NCBI RefSeq assembly: GCF_014635725.1
Contig: NZ_BMDJ01000012.1
Coordinates: 62,001 to 126,000 of the forward strand
Source: Pedobacter mendelii
GTDB lineage: Bacteria; Bacteroidota; Bacteroidia; Sphingobacteriales; Sphingobacteriaceae
Direction of reading: 5' to 3'
Length of the DNA: 64,000 nt
The notes beneath the pieces are model-generated. The model was given only the letters and a program-made list of their open reading frames with translations. It was not told the origin of the DNA and did no database searches. A program made the position numbers and the translations under genes. Each line of letters begins with the position of its first letter. Within the stretch, counting starts at the first letter, position 1. Shown one piece after another: positions 27,116 to 35,728 of the stretch.

Positions 27116-27475
27116 TTATTTAAACTCTCCAAAATGCCATAAATTGCCAGCTGGGTCATGCAAGAAACACTCATTACCCCAATCTTCATATTTGATTGGC
27201 GATAGTTTAACCTTATATTTAGTTGTTAAATCCAAAGCCGATAATTCATTGTAAAATCGATTCACATCATCAACTTCCATAAATATCATGGTATTTTCAA
27301 TCCAATCTTTTACATAGGCATCTTGCAAATAGAAAGCCATATTCCTAGTTTTAAAAACCGACATTTGGTTGCCTAAGGTAACTTCTTCAAAACCTAAGTC
27401 ACGGTAGAAATTTCTTGATGTTTCAAAGTCTTTAGCGCCTATAAAAGGCCGTATTGATTTTGCGTTGTGGTTCAT
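27116..27475 (-). CDS. VOC (glyoxalase/bleomycin-resistance) superfamily protein
   Basis: The 119-residue protein carries one VOC module pair: IRPFIGAKDFETSRNFYRDLG at the start, then NMAFYLQD, NTMIFMEVDDVNRFY, and the end FLHDPAGNLWHFGEF, the usual D-P-x-G-N motif. Members include dioxygenases, glyoxalases and antibiotic-binding proteins. The metal ligands and substrate cannot be read with confidence here. It is a single gene facing the repeat nest at its 3' end. Confidence 0.82.
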   Translation of the reverse strand: MNHNAKSIRPFIGAKDFETSRNFYRDLGFEEVTLGNQMSVFKTRNMAFYLQDAYVKDWIENTMIFMEVDDVNRFYNELSALDLTTKYKVKLSPIKYEDWGNECFLHDPAGNLWHFGEFK

Positions 27476-27813
27476 TCTTGACTAAATTATACAACTAAGA
27501 TAGGCGGTTTTTTTTGCATCTTAAAACTCGAAATAGCAGCACAACATTAATTTTTTAAACGGGATTGAAATGGTATCATTTTTTGTTACTAATTTTAAAG
27601 TTTTCAATAATGTCGTTAACAAAAAATATTAAATGTAAAGCCCGACTACCGACAATTTAATTTGTGAATTTGCTTTCCAGAAACTCCGTAACAAATTTAT
27701 ATTTAAATACATTAAACCTTATTGCTATAAACACAGTCAATTAGATTTAAACAAAATCCGACTATTTTTGAAAAAGTTAACATAGGTCAATAAGAGAATG
27801 TCGGTTGTTAATC
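27476..27813. other. Divergent intergenic region before the YceI gene
   Basis: AT-rich, with no ORF. It contains an extra TATTTTTG at 27763-27770, which could be a second, distal promoter for the YceI gene. Confidence 0.4.
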
Positions 27814-27821
27814 TATATTTG
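27814..27821 (+). promoter_or_regulatory. YceI gene -7 element TATATTTG
   Basis: TATATTTG lies 25 bases before the ATG at 27847. Confidence 0.6.
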
Positions 27822-27846
27822 TATCACAAAATTAAAAAACCAGAAA

Positions 27847-28431
27847 ATGAAATTAAAAATCTCTTCAATCTTTTTATTAGTTGCAGTTGTGTCTTTATCA
27901 GCTTTTACGACTATTAAACCAGTTGCTTACACAGTAGATGCAGCAAAATCAACCATTACCTGGATTGGTAAAAAAGTAACTGGTTCTCATAATGGAACAA
28001 TTGCTTTACAGTCAGGAACTTTAAACGTTGATGGTAAAAAAGTAACAGGCGGTACTTTCACTATTGATATGGCCTCTCTTAAAGATGCTGATGGTAGTGC
28101 TAAATTAGAAGGACATTTAAAAGCAGATGATTTCTTCGGTGTTGCTAAATTCCCTACTTCAACTTTCGTAATTACTAAAGTTGCAGGCTCAGGTACTAAT
28201 CTAACAGTAACAGGAAATTTAACAATCAAAGGTATATCTAAACCATTAAGCTTCCCTGCAACCGTTGCAGTAAATGCTGATGGTACAGTTTCTGCATTAG
28301 CGGGTAAAATTACTGTAGATAGAACTAAATATGATATTCGTTACGGTTCAAAATCTTTCTTCGATAGCATTGGCGACAAAGCAATTGACGATAACTTCGA
28401 ATTAGCTGTTAAATTAGTAGCTAAAAAATAA
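27847..28431 (+). CDS. YceI-family periplasmic protein
   Basis: From the ATG at 27847 the protein has 194 residues: signal peptide, then a YceI lipocalin-like beta-barrel. Motifs include YTVDAAKSTITWIGKKV at the start of the mature protein, GTFTIDMASLKD, LKADDFFGVAKFPTSTF, and the end DDNFELAVKLVA. YceI-like proteins bind polyisoprenoids or other lipids in the periplasm and are often induced by stress. The longer frame starting at 27805 begins with a non-ATG codon upstream of the -7 element and is rejected. A strong terminator follows. Confidence 0.92.
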   Translation: MKLKISSIFLLVAVVSLSAFTTIKPVAYTVDAAKSTITWIGKKVTGSHNGTIALQSGTLNVDGKKVTGGTFTIDMASLKDADGSAKLEGHLKADDFFGVAKFPTSTFVITKVAGSGTNLTVTGNLTIKGISKPLSFPATVAVNADGTVSALAGKITVDRTKYDIRYGSKSFFDSIGDKAIDDNFELAVKLVAKK

Positions 28432-28455
28432 TTTTCCACGTCTCGGAAAAATGTT

Positions 28456-28487
28456 AAAGGTCTCGATGGAAATCGGGACCTTTTGTT
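28456..28487 (+). terminator. Terminator after the YceI gene
   Basis: A 12-bp stem, AAAGGTCTCGAT (28456-28467) with ATCGGGACCTTT (28472-28483), has a GGAA tetraloop and one T-G pair. It is followed by Ts. Confidence 0.85.
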
Positions 28488-28489
28488 GT

Positions 28490-28865
28490 TATATATTTTT
28501 TATCATGTAAGAAATTTGAGCTTCATGTAAGCTTACATTATCTTAAATCTTATATGGTTATAATTTTTTAAACTTTAACATTTTCGAAAAGCAGTTGCAG
28601 TATAATTATGCAAGGCTGTTCCTGCACTCCGCTAAATCTTTTAGCCGCTCATTCCTTACCCTCAAAAAAAGCAAAGCTAAAAGGATACCACTGCGTTCGG
28701 GTTTAGGAATCGACAAAACTGCAACAAACTCAGATTGAAAATTTGTCTAACCCCTTAGCGCTTTATATATTTCCGTGAGCTAAAGCTAGACGGCAATGAA
28801 ATTAAAATACGATTGATTTTTCTGCTTTGGTCTTTAGTCTTCCATCTTTGGTCTTTCCCTTTTAC
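28490..28865. other. Intergenic region between convergent genes
   Basis: No ORF is seen. A GC-richer block (about 28612-28735) contains GCTAAATCTTTTAGC, which can fold on itself. A pyrimidine-rich run of CTTTGGTCTT-like words (28818-28858) resembles short stretches at 3350-3375 and 46085-46110. Nothing else is recognisable. Confidence 0.4.
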
Positions 28866-29630
28866 CTATCTAATTCTAAACCCGCCATCAACCTCATCAA
28901 CAAAACCTGTTGCTTGCTCTTTGCTATGGTAAAACAAACATTCCCAGTTTTCGGCTGCGGCTCTTCTGCCAAATTCTTTACGTAACTCCATCGCTTTACG
29001 ACCGTCGAAATCGTATTTGGCGATAAAGTTTTTAATTAATTCGCTTGGTTCTGGCAAAACATCGCCACCAAAAAATACTTTTTGATTGTCTTCTGTTAAA
29101 ATAAAAACCTGGTGGTTTGGACAATGTGCTCCGGTAAATTCAAAAGCAATTGTTTCGTTTAAATTCCCATCTCCTTCAACAAACTTCAATTGTGCATTGC
29201 GTTGTAAAAACTCAAAAATACCAGTGTGGTAAGATGAAGAAGAGCTACTAAAAGCAGTTTCCCATTCCCCGCGATTGATGATATACTCTGCGTCGGGGAA
29301 ACTTAGTTCCGTTTTATCAGCCATTTTATGAATCATTCCGCCAGAATGGTCGTAATGTAGATGCGACATTAAAACTTTGGTTACATCACTCGGGTCGAAA
29401 CCAGCATTTCGAATGTTTTTGTGCAAAATTAATTCGCCGTGGTCATCACTAAAACCTAATCCTGTATCAAAAAGAAACAGATCGTTTTCTAGTTCTACCA
29501 AAAATGGCTGAACATTAATAAATAAGGATGCAGGTCTATCTTTAAAATTATGAATAGCAGAATCAAAAGGAATAAATTTTTTTGTAGCATCAACAGAATA
29601 GGTTCCTTCAAATAGGGTGTGAACTTGCAA
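28866..29630 (-). CDS. MBL-fold metallo-hydrolase
   Basis: From the TTG at 29630 the protein has 254 residues, starting MQVHTLFEGTYSVD. Metal motifs are LMSHLHYDHSGG (HxHxDH), GAHCPNHQVFIL (His), FFGGDVLPEP (bridging Asp), and LFYHSKEQA (final His). Other landmarks are FLFDTGLGFSDDHG and the C-terminal RKEFGRRAAAENW. The length fits quorum-lactonase-like or general MBL hydrolases; the substrate is unknown. The frame stays open to 29666, but that stretch contains the -7 element TAACTTTG, so transcription starts inside it and the TTG at 29630 is preferred. Confidence 0.85.
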   Translation of the reverse strand: MQVHTLFEGTYSVDATKKFIPFDSAIHNFKDRPASLFINVQPFLVELENDLFLFDTGLGFSDDHGELILHKNIRNAGFDPSDVTKVLMSHLHYDHSGGMIHKMADKTELSFPDAEYIINRGEWETAFSSSSSSYHTGIFEFLQRNAQLKFVEGDGNLNETIAFEFTGAHCPNHQVFILTEDNQKVFFGGDVLPEPSELIKNFIAKYDFDGRKAMELRKEFGRRAAAENWECLFYHSKEQATGFVDEVDGGFRIR

Positions 29631-29654
29631 AATGTAAAGATTTAATTTGTTATG

Positions 29655-29662
29655 CAAAGTTA
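29655..29662 (-). promoter_or_regulatory. MBL hydrolase -7 element TAACTTTG (minus strand)
   Basis: The complement of CAAAGTTA at 29655-29662 is a perfect TAnnTTTG, 24 bases upstream of the TTG start at 29630. Confidence 0.6.
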
Positions 29663-29871
29663 ACAATCTATTTGTTTATTCGTTTTGGCATAAGTATTCT
29701 AATCTCCTTTTTACTTATTGATGATTTCAATATGGCGGTATTCTGTATTGTAGTAATGAAATTACGAATACAATTTAACCCGCTGATGCAAAGTCTTTCA
29801 AGTGTCTTGCATTTATTTTGCTTAAATCGTCTGCATTTAAAATGTATATTTACTGTTCGGAGATAGAATAA

Positions 29872-31572
29872 ATGGGAAAAAGATGGGTTAAAGCATCAGA
29901 TTGTAGTGATGAAACCATAGCTAAAATTACAGAACAACTTAATATAGATCGCTCGCTTGCTCAAATATTGGTTCAAAGGAATATTTGTGATTATAATTCG
30001 GCAAAAGATTTTTTCAGACCTGATTTAGATCATCTTCATAATCCATTTTTAATGAGGGATATGGATGTAGCCATTGAAAGAATAGAAAAAGCTCTTGCTA
30101 CGCACGAAAAAATTCTGATTTACGGAGATTATGATGTTGATGGAACGACTTCTGTTGCATTGGCCTATAGTTTCTTCTCTCAACTCACACAAAACATAGA
30201 ATATTATATTCCAGATAGGTATTTAGAAGGTTACGGAATTTCTACTGCAGGAATAGATTACGCAAGTGAAAATGGTTTTACGCTCATTATTGCCTTAGAT
30301 TGCGGTATAAAATCCATCGATAAAATTGATTACGCAAATGGTCTGAGAATAGATTTTATCATTTGCGATCACCATATACCTGGTGATGAACTTCCAAAAG
30401 CAGTTGCGATTTTAGACCCAAAACGTAGCGATTGCGAATACCCGTTTAAAGAACTTGCCGGCTGTGGAATTGGTTTTAAACTGGCGCAGGCTTATGCGCA
30501 AAAGCATAATTTACCTAAAGAAACTTATTTGCAATATCTCGATCTGGTAATGGTTAGCATTGCTGCCGATATTGTACCAGTTGTTGGCGAAAATAGAATT
30601 TTGGCTTATTACGGCATTCGAAAACTCAATACAAATCCTTGCGAAGGCTTGCGGGCATTAATGGAAGTTTCTGGTAAAACCGAAAATTACACTATTACTG
30701 ACGTGGTATTTACTTTAGGTCCACGGATTAATGCCGCCGGTAGAATCGACCATGCCAAACACGCCGTTGCCATGCTGCTGTGTCAGATAGATGGAAATTC
30801 TCTGGAACAAAGTGTAGAAATTAATCTTAAAAATATCCAGCGTAAAACTTACGACCAGGATATTACCCGAGAAGCATTAGCATTGATTGGTGATAGCGAG
30901 ATTCTAATCAACAAGAAAACAACTGTTGTTTTTAACGAAAACTGGCATAAGGGTGTAATTGGTATTGTCGCTTCTCGTTTAACCGAAAAATATTATCGCC
31001 CAACAATTGTGCTTACAAAGTCTAATGGGCTTGTTGCAGGTTCTTGTCGTTCGGTTGCTGGTTTCGATTTATATGAAGCATTAAGTGGTTGCGCAGATTT
31101 ATTGGATCAGTATGGCGGGCATAAATTTGCAGCAGGTTTAACCATGCAGCAACATAATGTAGATGCTTTTGCTGATAAATTTGAGCAGATTGTTTCGGCA
31201 TCGATAACCGAAGAACTTTTAACGCCAATGATTAAAATTGATGCAGAAATTGAACTATCTCAAATTGATGGAAAATTTTATCGTGTTTTGGCACAAATGG
31301 GGCCATTCGGTCCAGAAAATATGGCATCTATTTTCGTCACACATAATGTTTATCTTACCCAAAGTGCTATGGCAGTAGGTGGGAATCATTTAAAAATTAA
31401 TATAAAACAACAAAATTCGAGTATTTTTGAATGCATTGGGTTTGGATTAGCGGATTATCAAAATCTTTTACAACCAAAAGTTCCTTTTTCTGTTTGTTAT
31501 ACGATAGAAGAAAACATTTGGCGTGATAAGAAACGCTTGCAGTTGAATATTAAAGGAATTAAAGTTAATTAA
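29872..31572 (+). CDS. recJ: Single-stranded-DNA-specific exonuclease RecJ
   Basis: The 566-residue RecJ has the DHH motifs in order: LIYGDYDVDGTTSVALAYSF, LIIALDCGIKS, IDFIICDHHIPGDELP (DHH), and ADIVPVVGENR. The DHHA1 part is NAAGRIDHAKHAV, HKGVIGIVASRL and QYGGHKFAAGL. A C-terminal OB-like region follows. It degrades single-stranded DNA 5'-3' in recombination and mismatch or base-excision repair. The length is normal. The upstream TATATTTA at about 29841 may be its -7 region. A TGTCA-type palindrome lies between it and lptB. Confidence 0.95.
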   Translation: MGKRWVKASDCSDETIAKITEQLNIDRSLAQILVQRNICDYNSAKDFFRPDLDHLHNPFLMRDMDVAIERIEKALATHEKILIYGDYDVDGTTSVALAYSFFSQLTQNIEYYIPDRYLEGYGISTAGIDYASENGFTLIIALDCGIKSIDKIDYANGLRIDFIICDHHIPGDELPKAVAILDPKRSDCEYPFKELAGCGIGFKLAQAYAQKHNLPKETYLQYLDLVMVSIAADIVPVVGENRILAYYGIRKLNTNPCEGLRALMEVSGKTENYTITDVVFTLGPRINAAGRIDHAKHAVAMLLCQIDGNSLEQSVEINLKNIQRKTYDQDITREALALIGDSEILINKKTTVVFNENWHKGVIGIVASRLTEKYYRPTIVLTKSNGLVAGSCRSVAGFDLYEALSGCADLLDQYGGHKFAAGLTMQQHNVDAFADKFEQIVSASITEELLTPMIKIDAEIELSQIDGKFYRVLAQMGPFGPENMASIFVTHNVYLTQSAMAVGGNHLKINIKQQNSSIFECIGFGLADYQNLLQPKVPFSVCYTIEENIWRDKKRLQLNIKGIKVN

Positions 31573-31583
31573 CAAAATTCTAA

Positions 31584-31631
31584 TGTCATCCTGAGCCTGT
31601 CGAAGGGCATTTCGAAAGGCTCAATGTGACA
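31584..31631. repeat. TGTCA-type palindromic repeat, copy 2
   Basis: The left arm 31584-31604 (TGTCATCCTGAGCCTGTCGA and one more base) pairs imperfectly with the right arm 31611-31631. The complement of the right arm is nearly identical (one mismatch) to the left arm of copy 1 at 6871, so the two copies are in inverse orientation. Confidence 0.8.
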
Positions 31632-31692
31632 AGCAGATTTAAAAATACAAGATTTGAATTGCTAAATCTCAAATCAAAAATCGTAAAAATGA

Positions 31693-32433
31693 ATGATATT
31701 AAGAGCCGAAAATCTGGTTAAAAAATATAAGCAACGTACTGTTGTTAATGATGTTTCTTTTAATGTAAGCCAGGGAGAAATTGTTGGTTTGCTTGGTCCA
31801 AACGGTGCCGGAAAAACAACTTCTTTCTATATGATAGTTGGTTTAATTAAGCCAAATGGAGGTAGAATATTTTTGGAAGATGAAGATATTACCGAAGATG
31901 CAATGTATCGTCGTGCGCAAAAAGGCATTGGTTATTTAGCGCAGGAGGCTTCAGTTTTCAGGAAACTAACAGTTGAAGAGAATATTCTTGCCATTTTGGA
32001 GATGAGCAAAATGAGTAAGGAGGAACAGAAAGATAAGCTAGAGGAGTTGATTAATGAATTCAGTTTGCACAAGGTTCGTAAAAACCGCGGAGATTTATTG
32101 TCAGGTGGTGAGCGCCGCCGTACAGAAATAGCCCGTGCTTTAGCAGCTAATCCTAATTTTATTTTATTGGATGAACCTTTTGCAGGTGTAGACCCGATTG
32201 CAGTTGAAGAAATTCAAAGCATTGTAGCAAAACTTAAACACAAAAATATTGGCATCCTGATTACCGACCACAATGTACAGGAAACACTTTCCATTACAGA
32301 TAGAGCTTATTTACTTTTCGAAGGGAAAATTTTAGAACAAGGTGTGCCTGAAGTTTTAGCTGAAAATGAAATGGTTAGAAAAGTTTATTTAGGCTCTAAC
32401 TTTGTATTGAAGCGTAAAACATTTGATGTTTAA
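31693..32433 (+). CDS. lptB: LPS export ABC transporter ATP-binding protein
   Basis: The 246-residue ABC ATPase has Walker [20 protein letters not shown], a Q-loop in [20 protein letters not shown], signature [17 protein letters not shown], Walker [21 protein letters not shown], and switch His in [11 protein letters not shown]. The exact forms [30 protein letters not shown] and FAGVDPIAV are diagnostic for LptB. It powers extraction of LPS from the inner membrane with LptF/G. It lies 9 bp upstream of the GH3-like gene, a linkage I associate with Bacteroidota. Confidence 0.96.
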   Translation: MILRAENLVKKYKQRTVVNDVSFNVSQGEIVGLLGPNGAGKTTSFYMIVGLIKPNGGRIFLEDEDITEDAMYRRAQKGIGYLAQEASVFRKLTVEENILAILEMSKMSKEEQKDKLEELINEFSLHKVRKNRGDLLSGGERRRTEIARALAANPNFILLDEPFAGVDPIAVEEIQSIVAKLKHKNIGILITDHNVQETLSITDRAYLLFEGKILEQGVPEVLAENEMVRKVYLGSNFVLKRKTFDV

Positions 32434-32442
32434 ATTGAAAGT

Positions 32443-33963
32443 ATGGCAATCGTAAACTCAATTTTTACCTGGTTAATGAAAAAGCGAATTCATCAGATTG
32501 AGCTTTTTATGAAATATCCTTATGATGTCCAGGAAGAATGGTTTCATAACTTAATTGATAGTGCTGAAAATACTGAATGGGGCAGGAAATATGATTATAA
32601 AACCATTCTAACAACACATCAATATCAGGAAAGGGTTCCGATTCAAAATTACGATACACTAAAGCCATATATAGAGCGTATGCTTAATGGCGAACAAAAT
32701 ATTCTATGGCCATCAGATATAAAGTGGTTTGCAAAATCATCAGGAACCACCAGCGATAGAAGTAAATTTATTCCTGTATCAGAAGAATCTTTAGAGGAAT
32801 GCCATTTCAAAGGTGGTAAAGATATGCTTTCTATTTATTGTAATAACAGGCCTGATAACCAAATGTTTACAGGAAAAGGTTTAGTTTTAGGTGGCAGCCA
32901 TCAGGTTAATCAACTAAACGAAGATTGCTTTTATGGTGATTTATCGGCTGTACTAATAAAAAATCTTCCTATCTGGGCCGAATATTACCGAACTCCTGAT
33001 ATGGCTATTGCATTAATGGATAATTATGAAGTTAAGATGGATAGAATGGCCGAAGCAACAATCCAGGAAAATGTTACCAGTATTTCTGGCGTACCAACAT
33101 GGACCATTGTATTGGCAAAAAAGGTACTGCAATTAACAGGTAAAAGCAATTTATTAGAGGTTTGGCCAAATCTTGAATTATATGTTCATGGTGCGGTAAA
33201 CTTTGCGCCATACCGAGAACAGTTTAAACAACTTATTCCATCAGATGACATGTATTATTTGGAAACTTATAATGCATCCGAAGGTTTTTTCGGTATTCAG
33301 GATCAGGATAATTCTGAAGAAATGCTCTTGATGCTCGATTATGGTATCTTCTATGAATTTATCCCAATGGAAAATATTGGTGATGAAAATCCTAAAGCAT
33401 TATTATTAGGCGAAGTCGAATTAAATAAAAACTATGCAATTGTAATTTCTACAAATGGTGGTTTGTGGAGATATATGATTGGAGATACCATTCAATTTAC
33501 TTCATTATCGCCTTATAGGATAAAAATAACAGGCCGAACGAAACACTTTATAAATGCCTTTGGCGAGGAGGTAATTATTGATAACGCAGAGCAGGCACTT
33601 ACAAAAGCATGTTACGCTACGGGTGCCGAAATTAAAGATTATACCGCCGGACCAATTTATTTTAAAGACGGAAAAGCAGGTGGCCACGAATGGATTATTG
33701 AGTTTGATAAGCAACCTGATAATTTCGAAAAATTTATTGATGTAATGGATAAAACGTTACGGGAAATAAATTCTGATTATGATTCAAAGCGATTCAAGGA
33801 TATGGCTCTATGCCGCCCAAAAGTTCATAATGCGCCTGCAAATACATTTTACGATTGGTTAAAAGCTAAAGATAAGTTGGGTGGACAACACAAAGTTCCA
33901 CGGCTGGCGAATGAAAGAAAATATCTTGATGATATTTTGAAGATGATGAAATCAAAGGTTTAG
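32443..33963 (+). CDS. GH3-superfamily acyl-adenylate ligase-like protein
   Basis: The 506-residue protein is homologous along its whole length to the plant GH3 (auxin-responsive) acyl-acid amido synthetases. The adenylating-enzyme core contains WFAKSSGTTSDRSKFIPVS (ATP-binding P-loop-like motif near residue 105), VTSISGVPTWTIVLAKKVL, YLETYNASEGFFGIQD, LWRYMIGDTIQFTSL, and KHFINAFGEEVIIDNAEQAL. Bacterial GH3 proteins are predicted to activate carboxylic acids, but the substrates are mostly unknown. The tight link to lptB hints at a role in envelope lipid or LPS metabolism; that is inference. Confidence 0.9.
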   Translation: MAIVNSIFTWLMKKRIHQIELFMKYPYDVQEEWFHNLIDSAENTEWGRKYDYKTILTTHQYQERVPIQNYDTLKPYIERMLNGEQNILWPSDIKWFAKSSGTTSDRSKFIPVSEESLEECHFKGGKDMLSIYCNNRPDNQMFTGKGLVLGGSHQVNQLNEDCFYGDLSAVLIKNLPIWAEYYRTPDMAIALMDNYEVKMDRMAEATIQENVTSISGVPTWTIVLAKKVLQLTGKSNLLEVWPNLELYVHGAVNFAPYREQFKQLIPSDDMYYLETYNASEGFFGIQDQDNSEEMLLMLDYGIFYEFIPMENIGDENPKALLLGEVELNKNYAIVISTNGGLWRYMIGDTIQFTSLSPYRIKITGRTKHFINAFGEEVIIDNAEQALTKACYATGAEIKDYTAGPIYFKDGKAGGHEWIIEFDKQPDNFEKFIDVMDKTLREINSDYDSKRFKDMALCRPKVHNAPANTFYDWLKAKDKLGGQHKVPRLANERKYLDDILKMMKSKV

Positions 33964-34006
33964 GTGTTTATCACAAATTAAATCGTTAAGGTATAAATTG
34001 CTGAAC

Positions 34007-34438
34007 ATGAAATTAAACAGACAGAAAATATTGGATTTCTTTAAAAAATCGGAAAGTAAAGCATCTGTGATAATTAAAGATAAAGCTCAAGCAAGCCAAA
34101 CGATTAAAGAGGCATTGGGTAAAGCGGTTACAAATAAGAGTGATCTTGATGGCGTGTGGTCAAAAATGGTTTTACTCTTCGCTGTTGCCAAAGATTATGT
34201 TAATGGCGATTATACCGAACTTCCTAAGCGCTCAATTATAGCTATTCTCGGTGGATTGATATATTTTCTTTCTCCTATTGATGTAGTACCAGATTTTATT
34301 CCAGTGCTAGGGTTTGTTGATGATATTTTTATATTAAATCTTGTTTATAAGCAAGTACTTAAAGATTTGGAGAAATATAAAATCTGGAAAGATGCTCAAA
34401 CTAATTTTATAGAAGATGTTGAAAGAAGAGGAATTTAG
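34007..34438 (+). CDS. DUF1232 (YkvA-like) protein
   Basis: From the ATG at 34007 the protein has 143 residues. The C-terminal half carries the DUF1232 signature: LPKRSIIAILGGLIYFLSPIDVVPDFIPVLGFVDDIFIL, with the conserved YxxSPxDxxPD core in a hydrophobic helix. The N-terminal half is a Lys-rich soluble helix. Function is unknown; members are small membrane-associated proteins. Its 3' end overlaps the next gene by 23 bp, indicating translational coupling in the lptB-GH3 operon. Confidence 0.85.
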   Translation: MKLNRQKILDFFKKSESKASVIIKDKAQASQTIKEALGKAVTNKSDLDGVWSKMVLLFAVAKDYVNGDYTELPKRSIIAILGGLIYFLSPIDVVPDFIPVLGFVDDIFILNLVYKQVLKDLEKYKIWKDAQTNFIEDVERRGI

Positions 34439-34742
34439 CTTGTTCGAGTGGTTAAATCAACATCTTTTAACCTGCCCATTTAAATCTCACTTTGGAATCG
34501 ATTGTCCAGGCTGTGGCTTTCAACGTTCGGCTATAGCTTTAGTAAAAGGCAATTTTATAGATTCTCTCAAATTTTATCCTGCAACATTTCCTTTAATTTT
34601 TCTTATTGTTTTTACATTAATTCACATTAAGATCGATTTTAAGTTTGGTGCACAGTTTATAAAAATCCTGTTTATAGGTATTGTGGTAATTATCTTAATC
34701 AATTACATTTACAAAATATACAATCATCAACTATTAAACTAA
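34416..34742 (+). CDS. DUF2752 membrane protein
   Basis: The 108-residue protein begins with the DUF2752 pattern LLTCPFKSHFGIDCPGCGFQRSAIALVKG, in which the C-P-x-C-G-F Cys motif precedes a first short helix, followed by two hydrophobic helices. The function of the family is unknown. The start overlaps the DUF1232 gene, and the stop is 10 bp before the CCC-motif gene, so all three are one transcription unit. From memory, DUF2752 and CCC-motif proteins are neighbours in many Bacteroidota, suggesting a joint role. Confidence 0.85.
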   Translation: MLKEEEFSLFEWLNQHLLTCPFKSHFGIDCPGCGFQRSAIALVKGNFIDSLKFYPATFPLIFLIVFTLIHIKIDFKFGAQFIKILFIGIVVIILINYIYKIYNHQLLN

Positions 34743-34752
34743 ATCTAAATTT

Positions 34753-35202
34753 ATGTCTGAAGAACAAGGAACACCACAAGAAAATCAACCAATAGAGCCA
34801 GTAAATATACCTCCTGTTACACCACCACCATTTCAACAACAACCACCTTTTGGTCAGTTTGGCGGAGGAATGGGTTACCAAAACCTACCAAATTCTACAA
34901 TTGTTCTGGTTTTAGGCATTCTGTCTATAGCATTTTGCTGTTGTTATGGTATTTTAGGCTTAGTTCCTGCTATAATTGCTTTAGTTTTAAGTAAAAAAGA
35001 TAAAAATCTATATTTAGCAAATCCATCAATTTATAGTTTAAGTTCATATAAAAATTTAAACGCTGGTAGAATATGTGCAATTATTGGTTTAATTCTTAAT
35101 ATACTTTCTCTTATTTATTATGCTGTAATTTTAATTTTATTCGGTACTGGTATGATGAGTGATCCACAGAAAATGCAAGAATTTTTAAAAGGACTTCAAT
35201 AA
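34753..35202 (+). CDS. CCC-motif membrane protein
   Basis: The 149-residue protein has a Pro/Gln-rich cytoplasmic or disordered N terminus (about residues 1-45, PPVTPPPFQQQPPFGQFGGG). Two transmembrane regions follow. The first is TIVLVLGILSIAFCCCYGILG, with the name-giving three cysteines, and the second is AGRICAIIGLILNILSLIYY. The layout is that of DUF4190-like two-helix proteins. Function is unknown; the Cys triplet at the membrane boundary could be acylated or bind metal, which is speculation. It is the last gene of the lptB operon. Confidence 0.82.
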   Translation: MSEEQGTPQENQPIEPVNIPPVTPPPFQQQPPFGQFGGGMGYQNLPNSTIVLVLGILSIAFCCCYGILGLVPAIIALVLSKKDKNLYLANPSIYSLSSYKNLNAGRICAIIGLILNILSLIYYAVILILFGTGMMSDPQKMQEFLKGLQ

Positions 35203-35232
35203 AAGCTTAATTTAATTTTACCTTAAAAATAT

Positions 35233-35264
35233 AAATCGAATGGCTCATGCTGTTCGATTTTCTT
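35233..35264 (+). terminator. Probable terminator of the lptB operon
   Basis: An 8-bp stem, AAATCGAA (35233-35240) with TTCGATTT (35253-35260), is followed by T-rich sequence. It overlaps the promoter region of the bacilliredoxin gene. Confidence 0.55.
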
Positions 35265-35271
35265 ATTTTTG
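35264..35271 (+). promoter_or_regulatory. Bacilliredoxin gene -7 element TATTTTTG
   Basis: This is a TAnnTTTG match, 33 bases upstream of the ATG at 35305. Confidence 0.5.
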
Positions 35272-35304
35272 TAGTCTGAAATTGTAAATAAAAAACTAAC
35301 GATA

Positions 35305-35715
35305 ATGTATCCAGAATATTTAGTAGAGCCAATGCGTAAGGAATTAACTAACGTAGGTTTTGAAGAGTTAAAGAATGCACAAGAGGTTGATCAAGCTATT
35401 AAGGGCGAAGGAACTGTATTGGTTGTTGTAAATTCTGTATGTGGCTGTGCTGCAGCAAATGCTCGCCCGGCGGCAAGAGCAGCAGCAGCACACGAAAAGC
35501 ACCCTGATAAATTAGTAACTGTTTTCGCAGGTATGGAAAAAGAAGCTGTAGATCAGGCTAGAAACTATATGATGCCTTTCCCTCCATCTTCGCCTGCAAT
35601 GGCATTATTTAAAGATGGTAAATTAGTTCACATGATTGAGCGTCATCAGATTGAAGGTCGCCCTGCACAAATGATCGCTGATAATTTAATTGGCGCTTTT
35701 GAGCAGTATTGCTAA
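35305..35715 (+). CDS. BrxA/BrxB-family bacilliredoxin
   Basis: The 136-residue thioredoxin-fold protein has the redox motif CGC in VVVNSVCGCAAANARPAARAA (about residues 51-53), the hallmark of the YphP/YqiW (BrxA/BrxB) family. Other conserved segments are MYPEYLVEPMRKELTNVGF at the N terminus, HPDKLVTVFAGMEKEA, PFPPSSPAMALFKDGKLVHMIERH, and the C-terminal AFEQYC. It removes bacillithiol from S-bacillithiolated proteins. With the YpdA-type reductase at 6.9 kb, it indicates a functional bacillithiol redox cycle. BrxA and BrxB cannot be told apart here. Confidence 0.93.
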   Translation: MYPEYLVEPMRKELTNVGFEELKNAQEVDQAIKGEGTVLVVVNSVCGCAAANARPAARAAAAHEKHPDKLVTVFAGMEKEAVDQARNYMMPFPPSSPAMALFKDGKLVHMIERHQIEGRPAQMIADNLIGAFEQYC

Positions 35716-35728
35716 CACATATTAAAAT

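Noticed and set aside
29672-29866. 64-codon plus-strand ORF before recJ
   Set aside because: It overlaps the promoter region of the divergent MBL gene, has no family likeness and no promoter of its own.
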